NCBI GenBank assembly: GCA_035461765.1
Contig: DATHUY010000071.1
Coordinates: forward strand, 1-64,000
Direction: 5' to 3'
Length of the DNA stretch: 64,000 nt
From: Longimicrobiales bacterium
GTDB lineage: Bacteria; Gemmatimonadota; Gemmatimonadetes; Longimicrobiales; RSA9
Position numbers and translations under genes: made by a program. The notes below the pieces were generated by a model, which worked only from the letters and a program-made list of their open reading frames with translations, did not search any database and had not been told where the DNA came from. This document shows, one piece after another, positions 46,400 through 54,901 of this stretch (within the stretch, counting starts at the first letter, position 1; each line of letters opens with the position of its first letter).

Positions 46400-46657
46400 G
46401 GTGTCAGGTTGTCATGGGCAATGGGCAGAGGCAGGGGCATGTGGAAGGCGCACGCACACGTTTACGGGCACGGGCAGAGGCAGCCAACCTTCCCTCTCGT
46501 GAGTCACCTTCCCCGACTACTGCCGGGGCAGGGGCGCTGCGCGGAGGACGGTTGTACGGGCAGGATGTTCGACAGTGCCCGTGCCTCTGCCCGTAAACGT
46601 GTGCGTGCGCCTTCCACATGCCCGTGCACGTTCCCACGCCCATGACAACCTGACACC
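46400..46657. repeat. Compound long palindrome
   Basis: Two perfect pairs of arms are nested. The outer 19 bp are 46400-46418 and 46639-46657 (GGTGTCAGGTTGTCATGGG and complement). The inner 36 bp are 46435-46470 and 46588-46623 (begins GGGCATGTGGAAGGCGCACG). Next to the inner arms the words CGGGCA and GAGGCA appear in swapped order on the two sides. The loop is about 117 nt. Confidence 0.85.
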
Positions 46658-46810
46658 ATCCGTCCCAGGCACGGCCCTCACGGCAGGTCCCGGCCGACAT
46701 GGCGCACGGCCACCTCCCTGACGTAGGGATTCTCCCCACACAACCTTCCTCCTCTTCCCCACGCGATTTTCCCTGCATCACCCGACAACCGACCGCCCCC
46801 TGAAACCGCA

Positions 46811-46822
46811 TATTCTCATGAG
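46811..46822 (+). promoter_or_regulatory. Putative -10/operator patch of the Rrf2 gene
   Basis: TATTCT (46811-46816) resembles a -10 box and overlaps the 8-bp palindrome CTCATGAG (46815-46822), flanked by AT-rich bases (ATT and TAAT). No good -35 is visible. It is the only AT-rich palindrome in the region and a candidate site for the Rrf2 regulator. Confidence 0.3.
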
Positions 46823-46842
46823 TAATTCCTAACGGAGGTCAC

Positions 46843-47265
46843 ATGCTCTCACAGACTGCCGAATACGCACTCCGCGCCGCGCTCTTCCTGGCGCGCGAGC
46901 AGAACCGTCGGCCGGTGCCGGCGGATACGATCGCGCGCGCGCTCGGTGCGCCGCCGAACTACATGTCGAAGACGCTGAACGCGCTGGCGAAAGCCGGCAT
47001 CGTGAGTGGCATGCGCGGGCCGACGGGTGGATTCATGCTGATTCGCAAGCCCGAGCATCTCACGGTGGCGGACGTGGTGGGCACGTTCGACGAGCCGGCG
47101 AAGAGCCCGATGTGTCTGCTGGGCGGCCGGCCGTGCAACGCCGACAACCCGTGTCAGGCGCATGTGCGCTGGATGGCCGTGACGGCGGCGATGGCCGAGC
47201 CGCTGACGTCCACTACCGTGGCGGATCTTCTGACCGATGTCGTCGTTCTGGACCAGGCTGTTTGA
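46843..47265 (+). CDS. Rrf2-family iron-sulfur regulator, NsrR-like
   Basis: 140 residues with GGAGG at the right distance from the ATG. Residues 1-80 form the Rrf2 winged helix ([46 protein letters not shown]). Three cysteines at 91, 98 and 104 ([15 protein letters not shown]) give the C-x6-C-x5-C pattern used by NsrR and IscR to hold an iron-sulfur cluster. NsrR proteins sense nitric oxide. The gene lies 40 bp ahead of nirK, which makes NO, so control of nirK by NO is the likely job. There are no isc or suf genes nearby, which argues against an IscR role. Confidence 0.88.
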   Translation: MLSQTAEYALRAALFLAREQNRRPVPADTIARALGAPPNYMSKTLNALAKAGIVSGMRGPTGGFMLIRKPEHLTVADVVGTFDEPAKSPMCLLGGRPCNADNPCQAHVRWMAVTAAMAEPLTSTTVADLLTDVVVLDQAV

Positions 47266-47305
47266 ACTGCGGCACAGCCGCTCTACCCAATCGATGGAGA
47301 TAGCA

Positions 47306-48385
47306 ATGTTGAGAATGGTGAAGTTTGCGGGGATGGGCACGGCGGCAGTCGTCGTGATCGCGGGCGCGACGCTCGTGGCACGCGGTGGCAATGCCGCAGA
47401 CAACACGATCCCGGTACGTGAGGCCCCGTCGATCCGCGGCGAGGAAGTGGCGGTGCTGACGGCGGCGCCGAACGTGCCGGCACCGATCACGCGCACGTAT
47501 GCAACGAAGGTGATCGTCGAGCTGGAGGCGGTCGAGCGCACGATGCGCCTGTCGGACGGAGTGGATTACACGTTCTGGACGTTCGGCGGCACTGTGCCGG
47601 GCTCGTTCATTCGCGTTCGCGAGGGTGACCTGGTCGAGTTCCGGATGAAGAACCACGAGACCAGCACGGTCGCGCACAACATCGACCTGCACGCAGTGAC
47701 GGGGCCGGGCGGCGGCGCGAAGGCGACGCTGACGGCGCCGGGTCACGAGTCGACGTTCTCGTTCACAGCGCTCAATCCGGGCCTGTACGTCTACCACTGC
47801 GCGACGGCGCCGGTCGGCATTCACATCGCGAACGGCATGTATGGCCTGATCCTGGTGGAGCCGAAGGAGGGTCTGCCGCCGGTCGATCGTGAGTTCTACG
47901 TGATGCAGAGCGAGTTCTACACGAAGGGTGCGCATGGTGAGAAGGGTCTGCAGCCGTTCGACATGGCGAAGGCCGTCTCGGAGAACCCGGACTATGTGGT
48001 GTTCAATGGCTCGGTCGGCGCGCTGCTCGGCGACAACCAGCTGCACGCGAATACGGGCGAGACGATCCGTCTCTTCGTTGGTAACGGCGGCCCGAACCTG
48101 GTGAGCTCGTTCCACGTGATCGGCGAGATCTTCGACAACGTCTACACCGAGGGTGGAACGCAGGTCGCACAGAAGAACGTGCAGACTACTCTCGTGCCGG
48201 CAGGCGGCTCTGCGATCGTGGAGTTCCGCGCCGAAGTGCCGGGCGAGCTGGTGCTCGTCGACCACTCGATCTTCCGCGCATTCAACAAGGGCGCGCTCGG
48301 CATGATCGAGATCAGCGGTGCAGACAACACGGTGGTGTTCGAGCAGCAGGGCATGAACCAGCCGTCCTCACGGTCGGCCCAGTAG
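47306..48385 (+). CDS. nirK: Copper-containing nitrite reductase, class II (AniA-like)
   Basis: 359 residues. Periplasmic enzyme that reduces nitrite to nitric oxide with two cupredoxin domains. ATG 47306 with GGAGA ahead gives a signal peptide (about 1-31). All copper ligands and catalytic residues are present: type 1 His124, Cys165, His173, Met178; type 2 His129, His164, His320; catalytic Asp127 and His270. The loop [14 protein letters not shown] between Cys165 and Met178 is short and matches the class II NirK form (as in AniA). Downstream nirV and a SCO-type copper protein complete the locus. No nor or nos genes are in the window. Confidence 0.96.
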   Translation: MLRMVKFAGMGTAAVVVIAGATLVARGGNAADNTIPVREAPSIRGEEVAVLTAAPNVPAPITRTYATKVIVELEAVERTMRLSDGVDYTFWTFGGTVPGSFIRVREGDLVEFRMKNHETSTVAHNIDLHAVTGPGGGAKATLTAPGHESTFSFTALNPGLYVYHCATAPVGIHIANGMYGLILVEPKEGLPPVDREFYVMQSEFYTKGAHGEKGLQPFDMAKAVSENPDYVVFNGSVGALLGDNQLHANTGETIRLFVGNGGPNLVSSFHVIGEIFDNVYTEGGTQVAQKNVQTTLVPAGGSAIVEFRAEVPGELVLVDHSIFRAFNKGALGMIEISGADNTVVFEQQGMNQPSSRSAQ

Positions 48386-48394
48386 GACGTGACC

Positions 48395-49210
48395 GTGAAC
48401 GCCTTTGCTCTCCTCGCGGTGTTCCTGCCGGTGCCGGTCGCGTCAGCCCCTGCGGCTGACGTGGCCGGCCCGGACCGGGTGGCAGCCGTCGCCGCACGGG
48501 CGACGCCGCCCGCGACCCGTGAGTTCGTGCGAATCCCCGCGGGCATACACGTCCCGTTCTATGGCGATGGTGACACTGAGACGATCGAGGCGTTCGAGCT
48601 GGATGCACATCCCGTCACGCAGCACGATTACCTCCAGTTCCTGAAGAACAATCCGCAGTGGCGCCGCGACCGCGTGAAGGCGGCATTCGCCGACGACGGC
48701 TACCTCCGCGACTGGTCGGCGCCATTGCAGCCGACCGATCCTGCGGCGCCCGTCGTCGGTGTGTCGTGGTTCGCGGCGCGCGCCTTCTGCAGTGCCACGG
48801 GCGGCCGCCTCCCGACAACGACCGAATGGGAGTACGTCGCGGCTGCGAGCGCCGACGAGCGCGATGCGTCGCGCGACGCGCAGTTCCAGGCCATGGCCCT
48901 CGAGTTGTTCACGCGACCGCGGCCCGCAACGCTGCCCGGTGCCGGGAGCGGCGCACGCAACTGGTACGGCATCCGCGACCTGCACGGCTTCGTGCGGGAG
49001 TGGGTGGTCGACTTCAACAGTGTGATGATCTCTGACGACTCACGCGGCACGGGCGGCAATGACCGGCAGCTGTACTGCGCGGCCGCCGCCAGCACTGCCC
49101 GCGATCCCTCGGACTACGCGGCGTTCCTGCGGTACTCGTTCCGTGCCAGCCTGAACGGCCGCTCGACACACAGCAACCTCGGATTCCGCTGCGCCAGGAG
49201 CGTACAATGA
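48395..49210 (+). CDS. nirV: NirV-like formylglycine-generating-enzyme-fold protein
   Basis: About 271 residues with an N-terminal signal segment (NAFALLAVFLPVPVASA). GTG 48395 is preferred because AGGA lies seven bases ahead; GTG 48389 is the other choice. The FGE/SUMF1 fold is seen in EFVRIPAG, AFELDAHPVTQHDYLQFL, VVGVSWFAARAFCSATGGRL with PTTTEWEYVA, and the C-terminal LGFRCAR. NirV proteins of this kind follow nirK in several denitrifiers. Their exact role in nitrite reductase assembly or use is not settled. The stop overlaps the SCO gene start (ATGA). Confidence 0.85.
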   Translation: MNAFALLAVFLPVPVASAPAADVAGPDRVAAVAARATPPATREFVRIPAGIHVPFYGDGDTETIEAFELDAHPVTQHDYLQFLKNNPQWRRDRVKAAFADDGYLRDWSAPLQPTDPAAPVVGVSWFAARAFCSATGGRLPTTTEWEYVAAASADERDASRDAQFQAMALELFTRPRPATLPGAGSGARNWYGIRDLHGFVREWVVDFNSVMISDDSRGTGGNDRQLYCAAAASTARDPSDYAAFLRYSFRASLNGRSTHSNLGFRCARSVQ

Positions 49211-49878
49211 CTTCGATCATGCGCACCGCCCGGCTCGCCGCCGCGCTCACTCTCATGACAATGCTCCTCACGAGCTGCAGCGAAGCGCCCGCCGCGAGCG
49301 TCACTGATCGGGACGCCGCGATCGCGCTTGCCGCGGACGCGCAGACGTCGAATGCGCACGCAGGGCATGGCAGCGCGCCCGCACCCGCGAAAGGATCGGA
49401 GTTCTCGATCTACGATCTGGAATCGGCCTGGCAGGACCAGCAGGGTCTGCCGCTCACGCTGCGCGATCTGGCCGGCCGGCCGCGCGTCATCGCGATGGTC
49501 TACACGAGCTGCGCGTATGCCTGCCCGCGCATTCTCAAGGACATGAAGCGCATCGAAGGCGAGCTGCGCGCCGAGGGGATAGACGCAGGCTACGTGATGG
49601 TGTCGATCGACCCCGAGCGCGACACCCCCGCGCGCCTGGCGGAGTACGCGGCGTCGACCATGCTCGATCCGCAGGACTGGATTCTGCTGACCGGGACGGA
49701 CGATGGCACTCTCGAGCTGGCGGCCCTGCTCGGCGTCCGGTACCGCCGTGTCAGTGAGACCGACTTCGAGCACTCCAATGTCATCACGCTGATCGACGGC
49801 GACGGCAGGATCGTGCACCGGCAGGTGGGACTGAACGCCGAGCCCACTGCTCTCGTAGCGGCGGCTCGGAGCCTCTAG
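49207..49878 (+). CDS. SCO1/SenC/PrrC-family copper chaperone lipoprotein
   Basis: 223 residues. Signal peptide with lipobox LLTSC (Cys near 24), so anchored in the periplasm. The thioredoxin-like SCO domain has the copper-binding CxxxC in VYTSCAYACPRILKDM and the conserved His in FEHSNVITLID, plus SIDPERDTPARL. SCO proteins deliver copper to cytochrome oxidase or other copper enzymes. Here the gene is coupled to nirV after nirK, so it may load the copper of NirK, and it lies close to the cbb3 locus, which also needs copper. Its stop overlaps that of the next, convergent gene. Confidence 0.93.
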   Translation: MTSIMRTARLAAALTLMTMLLTSCSEAPAASVTDRDAAIALAADAQTSNAHAGHGSAPAPAKGSEFSIYDLESAWQDQQGLPLTLRDLAGRPRVIAMVYTSCAYACPRILKDMKRIEGELRAEGIDAGYVMVSIDPERDTPARLAEYAASTMLDPQDWILLTGTDDGTLELAALLGVRYRRVSETDFEHSNVITLIDGDGRIVHRQVGLNAEPTALVAAARSL

Positions 49879-50204
49879 TCGCCGGGGTGCGTGCCCGGAC
49901 GCACGTCGTCCGGCCCCTGCGTAGGATCCGGCTTCCCGTGCGCCCGGAACGCGCCCAGCGCCGCACCGGCGGCCGCCCCCAGCAGCATCACCCACATCGC
50001 GATCGCCGACCGTACGGCGCCGGTCCACATCTGCGGCGGGTAGTGCAGCAGTGTGATGGCGATGGTGATCGCCACCGTGTGACCGATAACGCCGCCCCAG
50101 AACGCGCCGCGCTGGGTTGGCGAGCGGTCACGGAGGCGATGACCGAGCCACAGCAGGACGCAGGGCACGATCAGCAGGCCCGCCAGGAATGCCAGACGTG
50201 CCAT
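49875..50204 (-). CDS. Small hydrophobic membrane protein
   Basis: 109 residues, not recognised. It begins MARLAFLAGLLIVPCVLLWL and has three predicted helices (about 3-20, 38-55 and 65-85), ending in a hydrophilic tail (GKPDPTQGPDDVRP). The ATG overlaps the PepSY gene stop (TGATG), so the two are translated together. Context suggests a link to copper, redox or the oxidase. Confidence 0.7.
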   Translation of the reverse strand: MARLAFLAGLLIVPCVLLWLGHRLRDRSPTQRGAFWGGVIGHTVAITIAITLLHYPPQMWTGAVRSAIAMWVMLLGAAAGAALGAFRAHGKPDPTQGPDDVRPGTHPGD

Positions 50205-50770
50205 CACTGCCTGCTCCGCGGAAACAGCCACAGCCAGTACCCGCTGATCACCAGGACGATGAGCGTGACCGCTCCGAGATCGCTCAGCAGTACCCAGTTG
50301 TCGCCGAAGATCTCGCCGGAGTGGAGCTTCTCGATGAAGACATCGTTGCGTTCCCCGATGTGCAGCACGCGGCCATCGGTGAGGTCGAGCGTCACCTCCG
50401 TGACGACACTGTCGCGGAACCGCACCTTGATGAGCCCGTCGCGGGGGCGCACATCCATGCGATCGACGCCGGCCGCTCCGGCCATGGGCGCCGCGGCCGC
50501 CGCAATGTCCGCCAGCCGTGCGATCGGCAGCGCGCTCTGAAGTGCGCCGGTCGGCTCGTGCGGGACGTCGGGCATGAGGCCGAGCGGTCGCTTGTGGTTG
50601 AGAAGGATCCCGCTGATCGAGAGCACGAGCACGATGCCGGTGGTGACGACGCCCAGCCACAGATGACCGTGGAACATCAGGCGCGCGACACGGCGGGTGC
50701 CCGGGGTCAGCGGCTCGCGGCCGCGCGCCCGCGGGAACGCGCGACGCTCTCGTGTCTCGCCTTCTTCCAT
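50204..50770 (-). CDS. PepSY-associated TM domain protein
   Basis: 188 residues; ATG 50770 has GGAG five bases ahead. The layout is helix (about 30-55, FHGHLWLGVVTTGIVLVLSI with GILLNHKRP), periplasmic PepSY-like part (about 60-145, with LDLTDGRVLHIGERNDVFIE and the family motif KLHSGEIFGD), and a second helix (VTLIVLVISGYWLWLFPR). It resembles half of the iron- or copper-linked PepSY_TM reductases. The gene is followed by a small coupled membrane protein. It lies next to the nir and cco copper-enzyme genes. Confidence 0.82.
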   Translation of the reverse strand: MEEGETRERRAFPRARGREPLTPGTRRVARLMFHGHLWLGVVTTGIVLVLSISGILLNHKRPLGLMPDVPHEPTGALQSALPIARLADIAAAAAPMAGAAGVDRMDVRPRDGLIKVRFRDSVVTEVTLDLTDGRVLHIGERNDVFIEKLHSGEIFGDNWVLLSDLGAVTLIVLVISGYWLWLFPRSRQ

Positions 50771-50983
50771 TACCGCTCCATCGTCTGCATGCAGGGGACG
50801 CGGACAGAATACCGGCATCCGCCGGCAGCCGCCACTCGGATTGGACGCGGCACCACCGCGGATTGTTTGGTCGCGACGCAGCGGCGACGCGATTCACCAG
50901 CGCGCGACTCGTTGGGGGGCGCGGCTCGGCGGCGTCGCCACGTCTCACATGCGTCGACTGCGACCTGGTGGATTGGTCCTGCT

Positions 50984-51118
50984 TCAGTCGTGCAGGATGC
51001 GCTCGGGCGGGTCGTCGAGGTCGTCGAACTGGCCGTGCAGCGCTGCGATGACGAACAGCAGCGCGAACACACCGCCGAGCATTAGGGCGATCGGCAAAAG
51101 GAAACCGATCGCGTTCAT
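50984..51118 (-). CDS. ccoS: cbb3 oxidase maturation protein CcoS
   Basis: 44-residue protein found by reading the minus strand after ccoI: MNAIGFLLPIALMLGGVFAL, then LFVIAALHGQFDDLDDPPER ending ILHD. One N-terminal helix followed by the short acidic motif GQFDDLDDP is the CcoS signature. The ATG overlaps the ccoI stop (ATGA). CcoS is needed for cofactor insertion into cbb3 oxidase. Confidence 0.9.
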   Translation of the reverse strand: MNAIGFLLPIALMLGGVFALLFVIAALHGQFDDLDDPPERILHD

Positions 51119-53430
51119 GATTCTTCCGCGCGCACGATGCGCTCGACGCGGAACGCGCCCCAGATCACGAGTCCGCTGGACAGCGGCATCAGGAGTGCGG
51201 CGACAAGCGGGTTGACCAGTCCTGCGGCGGCCGCGCCGACTGCGGCGATATTGTACGCGAGGGAACGTCGAAGATTGGCGTCGATCACGCGGCGGCAGGC
51301 CGTGGCCGTGCGAAAGCCGGCCAGGATCGGTGCAACCGCTTCGGACGATATGACGCCGTCGGCGACGAGCACACTGCTCGCCGCGCCGCTCGACATCGCG
51401 ATCCCGACGTCGGCGGCGGCGAGCGCGGGTCCGTCGTTGAGGCCATCACCCGCATACAGCACATGCCTGCCGTCCTCGCGCAGCGTCCGGATCCGGTCGG
51501 CCTTGCCTGTCGGATTGACGCCAGCGTCGGTCTCCTCGATGTCTGCGGCCGCAGCCATGCTCAGTGCCGCGGCGTTGTTGTCGCCGCTCAGCAGCATAAC
51601 GCCGATGCCGCGGTCCCGGAGCGAGCGCACCGTGGCACGGGAGTCCGCGCGCAGCTCGTCGCTCAACCGTATTTCACCATATGATCTGCCATTGGAATCG
51701 AGCAGCCGGACCAGCCCCGCGCCGCCACTGCGCAGTGACCACCACGCCCCGTCGACGACTCCCTCGACACCGGTTCCGGGCAGCTCCCGCGCGACACTTG
51801 CCGCGGGCAGCGGTATGCCGCGGCGCGCGCATTCGGCGACGATCGCGCGTGCGATCGGGTGAATGCTGTGGCGCTCCAGACCGGCCGCGATGCGAATCAC
51901 ATCGTCGTCGGCGTTGGTGACGGTCATGAGGCCGGAAGTGATCGTGCCCGTCTTGTCCAGCACCACGGTGTCCACCTGGTTCAGCGCCAGCAGCGCCTCA
52001 CTCGAGCGGAACAGGAGCCCGCGCCGCGCCGCCGCACCGAGGCCCGCGGCCGCGGCCAGCGGATGCGACAGCGCCAGCGCGCACGGACACGCAACCACGA
52101 GCACCGCGACCGTGACGGGGACCGCGGCCGCGACGCCACCCCATAACGCCCAGCCCGCGAAGGTCAGCGCCGCGACCATCAGCGTCGCGGCCGTGAACAG
52201 CGGAGCAATGCGATCGGCGGCAGTGGGTCGCGTGCCGCGGTCCGCCGCCACCTGCAGCTGTGCGGCCATCCGGTTCAACATCGTGTCCGCACCGACCGCC
52301 ATGACTCGCACGCGAACGGCGCCGTCGACGAGCACCGTGCCGGCTTCGACACGGTCGCCCGACTCCACCTCTACCGGCTCGGCTTCTCCCGTGAGCAGCG
52401 CGCGCCGCAGCTGCCCGCGTCCCCGCACGATGATGCCGTCCGCCGCCACCTCCTCGCCTGGCCCGACCTCGATTGTGTCGCCCACCACCAGCTCCGCGAC
52501 GGCTATCGTTTCGACACCGCTGTCGGTGGTCCGCCGCGCGGCATGCGGTACGCTGGCCGCCAGTGACACCGCGGCCTCGGCGGCGCGACGCCGGCCGCGC
52601 GACTCGAGCATGCGTCCGGCAAGCAGCAGCGCGACGAGCATGGCGAGGGAGTCAAGATACGTTTCGTGTCCAGCCAGCGTCGCAATCACGCCGTGGCCAT
52701 ACAGGATCGCGATGCCCAGCGCAATCGGTACATCCATGTGCAGCACGCGCGCACGCAGACCTGCGATCGCTCCGGCGAAGAATGGAGACGCACACCAGAG
52801 CGCGACCGGTGTCGCGAGCACCAGTGCGGTCCAGCGGAAGAGCTGCAGGAAACGCGGCTCCATCACGTCGAGCCAGCCGGCATAGATCGAGGCGTGCAGC
52901 AGCATCACGTTCATGGCCGCGAACGCGGCTACACCCATGCGCAGCAGCAGTGCACGGTCCGGCCTGCTCTCCTCGCCCAGAGCACGCGGTGAGTAGCCGA
53001 GCGTGGCAATGCGGTCTGCCAGATGCGCGAGGCTGGTGTCCGCCGGATGCCAGCGAAGCGTGGCGCGGCCTGACGCATAGCTCACGTGCGCGTGCGTGAC
53101 GCCCGGCGTCGCCTCCAGCACCCGCTCCACGACCCACACGCAGGATGCGCAGCGCAATCCGTCCACCCGCAGCCTGACCTCGCACAGACCGCCGGGCAGC
53201 GGCTCGACCGGCACGGCCGACCAGCCCCCCGCTACGGGCGCCGGCCGCGGTGCGAACGCGGTCCGCTCCTCGTAGTATCGTTGCAGACCCGCACCGTGGA
53301 TGATGTCGTACGCGACCTCGCAGCCGGCGCAGCAGAATGCGTCGGCTTCATCCTCGACAGCCGTGCCGCAATGCGGGCACCGGGCTGGCCGGATGTCTTC
53401 AGCGATCCGAGGTCTGGTACGATGGGACAA
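51115..53430 (-). CDS. ccoI: Copper-translocating P-type ATPase of the FixI/CcoI (CopA2) type
   Basis: 771 residues. A zinc-ribbon-like start (CPHCG and CCAGC, residues 18-36) and a heavy-metal-binding domain with LRCASC (near 93-98) come first, and eight helices are predicted. The metal site is CPC in VACPCALALSHP, the phosphorylation site DKTGT, and the hinge GDGLND. These are features of the CopA2/FixI group that exports copper for cbb3 oxidase assembly. The start is a TTG at 53430; no better codon exists before the first cysteine, and the gene overlaps the end of the ccoH-like frame by 32 bp. The next gene is ccoS. Confidence 0.94.
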   Translation of the reverse strand: MSHRTRPRIAEDIRPARCPHCGTAVEDEADAFCCAGCEVAYDIIHGAGLQRYYEERTAFAPRPAPVAGGWSAVPVEPLPGGLCEVRLRVDGLRCASCVWVVERVLEATPGVTHAHVSYASGRATLRWHPADTSLAHLADRIATLGYSPRALGEESRPDRALLLRMGVAAFAAMNVMLLHASIYAGWLDVMEPRFLQLFRWTALVLATPVALWCASPFFAGAIAGLRARVLHMDVPIALGIAILYGHGVIATLAGHETYLDSLAMLVALLLAGRMLESRGRRRAAEAAVSLAASVPHAARRTTDSGVETIAVAELVVGDTIEVGPGEEVAADGIIVRGRGQLRRALLTGEAEPVEVESGDRVEAGTVLVDGAVRVRVMAVGADTMLNRMAAQLQVAADRGTRPTAADRIAPLFTAATLMVAALTFAGWALWGGVAAAVPVTVAVLVVACPCALALSHPLAAAAGLGAAARRGLLFRSSEALLALNQVDTVVLDKTGTITSGLMTVTNADDDVIRIAAGLERHSIHPIARAIVAECARRGIPLPAASVARELPGTGVEGVVDGAWWSLRSGGAGLVRLLDSNGRSYGEIRLSDELRADSRATVRSLRDRGIGVMLLSGDNNAAALSMAAAADIEETDAGVNPTGKADRIRTLREDGRHVLYAGDGLNDGPALAAADVGIAMSSGAASSVLVADGVISSEAVAPILAGFRTATACRRVIDANLRRSLAYNIAAVGAAAAGLVNPLVAALLMPLSSGLVIWGAFRVERIVRAEES

Positions 53431-53572
53431 CGGTGTCAGCGCCTTTCACCGCAATGGTGATGAATGCGATGTTGACGAGAATCATCATCACGAACCCGAT
53501 GATGATCCCGATCACCCACGGCGACCGCTTTGTCTGCACTCCGCTCTCAGCCGGCGCCGCAGGCGCAATCAT
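53399..53572 (-). CDS. ccoH: Short FixH/CcoH-like membrane protein
   Basis: 57 residues read on the minus strand: a hydrophilic start (MIAPAAPAESGVQTKRSPW), one helix (VIGIIIGFVMMILVNIAFIT), then IAVKGADTVVPSYQTSDR. The core W-x-FVxxxxVNxxF and the following V-V-x-x-Y match the N-terminal helix of FixH/CcoH. The usual periplasmic domain of about 100 residues is missing. The ATG overlaps the ccoG stop (ATGA), and the place between ccoG and ccoI is exactly that of ccoH in classical fixGHIS operons. Confidence 0.75.
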   Translation of the reverse strand: MIAPAAPAESGVQTKRSPWVIGIIIGFVMMILVNIAFITIAVKGADTVVPSYQTSDR

Positions 53573-54900
53573 GGGCCCGAACCTCCTGCTGCCGTCTTGA
53601 ATGTCGTGTCCAGGACGCGCTCGCCCGACTCCGACATCACGTGCACGCGCAGCGGCAGCGTGCGGGCCGTCGCGGCGATGGCGGGAGCGCGCACGACCAT
53701 CGCCACCATGCGCCCTTCGGCTTCCTTCAGCTCGACCGTGGGCGTGAGCACTTCGGCATCCGTGATGCCTTCGACACTGACCGTGAACGACTGCGACGCA
53801 CCCGGCCGGTTGTTGGCGAGTCGCAGCAGATACGTGTTACGAACCCAGCCGTCGTCATCGACCGTGTAGAGCGACCCGGGCATGCGCGACACGGAAGCCT
53901 CGAACGGTACCCGCACGGTTACGAGTGCCGCTCCGACCGCCACGATCGTCGTGAGTGCCGCTGCGTAGGCGACGGTGCGCGGACGCCAGAAGCGGGTGCG
54001 CCGGCCCGCGAGCGTGGCCAGGTTGCTGTAGCCGATCAGCGAGTCGTGGCCGAAGCGTCCCATCACGTCCGTACACGCGTCGATGCAGCGTGCGCACGTG
54101 ATGCATTCGAGCTGGAACCCGTCCCGGATGTCGATCCCCTGCGGACAGGTCGTCACGCACTTGCTGCACTCGATGCAGCGGCCGTCCTTTTTCGCGTCCT
54201 TGCCCCCACGCGGATCGCCGCGCGCCGGATCGTACGCGATGATCAGGGTGTTGTCGTCCGTCATCGCGCTCTGGAATCGCGCATACGGACAGAGGTAGTT
54301 GCAGAACTGCTCGCGGAACCACGTGAAGTCGAGGAACCAGCCCGCAGCAAAGATGCCGACCAGCGCGTAGCTCACGCCACTCGCATTGCCCGACCACAGC
54401 TCGCGCGTCGGCGTGAAGAAGCTCATGAACGACATGGACACGACGAACGCGGCCAGTGCGAACAGCGTCCATTTCGCCGCTTTCCGACCGGCCCGGGCCC
54501 AGGAGAAGCCGGCGCTGTCACGGCGGATGCGCGTGGTACGCTCACCTTCGATCCAGCGCTCGATCGGCCGCACCCACGCATCCAGCAGCACCGTCTGCGG
54601 GCACGCGTACCCGCACCACAGCCGGCCGAACAATGACGTGAAGAAGAACAGCGCGAACGCCAGGAACAGGAGTACCAGCACGAGCAGGATGGTATCCGTG
54701 GCAGTGAAGATCGCGCCGAACGAGTAGAGCCGACGGTCGGGCAGATCGAGCATCAGCGCCGGGTTGCCGTCGATCTGGAGCCAGGGCAGCCCGAACAGGA
54801 TCAGGTGCAGACCGAGGAACGTGCGCCGGCGGATGCGCTGGAACGCTCCGTCGATGTGCTGCAGGTAGACCCAGTTGCGGGTGCCGGCGAACCCGAGCAT
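53569..54900 (-). CDS. ccoG: cbb3 oxidase accessory protein CcoG (FixG/RdxA), 4Fe-4S membrane protein
   Basis: 443 residues with about five helices, then a ferredoxin domain with two clusters (CIECSKCVTTCPQGIDIR and CITCARCIDACTDVM) and a C-terminal Ig-like FixG domain (about 330-440). Two membrane-proximal motifs, GRLWCGYACPQTVLLD and FREQFCNYLCPYARFQS, are also typical. CcoG is thought to reduce copper for insertion into cbb3 oxidase. The start lies next to the ccoP stop. Confidence 0.95.
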   Translation of the reverse strand: MLGFAGTRNWVYLQHIDGAFQRIRRRTFLGLHLILFGLPWLQIDGNPALMLDLPDRRLYSFGAIFTATDTILLVLVLLFLAFALFFFTSLFGRLWCGYACPQTVLLDAWVRPIERWIEGERTTRIRRDSAGFSWARAGRKAAKWTLFALAAFVVSMSFMSFFTPTRELWSGNASGVSYALVGIFAAGWFLDFTWFREQFCNYLCPYARFQSAMTDDNTLIIAYDPARGDPRGGKDAKKDGRCIECSKCVTTCPQGIDIRDGFQLECITCARCIDACTDVMGRFGHDSLIGYSNLATLAGRRTRFWRPRTVAYAAALTTIVAVGAALVTVRVPFEASVSRMPGSLYTVDDDGWVRNTYLLRLANNRPGASQSFTVSVEGITDAEVLTPTVELKEAEGRMVAMVVRAPAIAATARTLPLRVHVMSESGERVLDTTFKTAAGGSGP

Positions 54901-54901
54901 G

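Larger units (their letters stand above)
46346..46842. other. 497-bp intergenic region before the nir locus
   Basis: No open frame here looks like a real protein. Most of the region is a compound palindrome (46400-46657) made of repeated words. The last 180 bp hold a pyrimidine-rich stretch and, just ahead of the Rrf2 gene, an AT-rich patch that probably contains its promoter and operator. Confidence 0.6.

Noticed and set aside
46364-46811. Several small open frames in the gap before the nir locus
   Set aside because: They are by-products of the palindrome; mirrored frames appear on both strands with no ribosome sites or domains.
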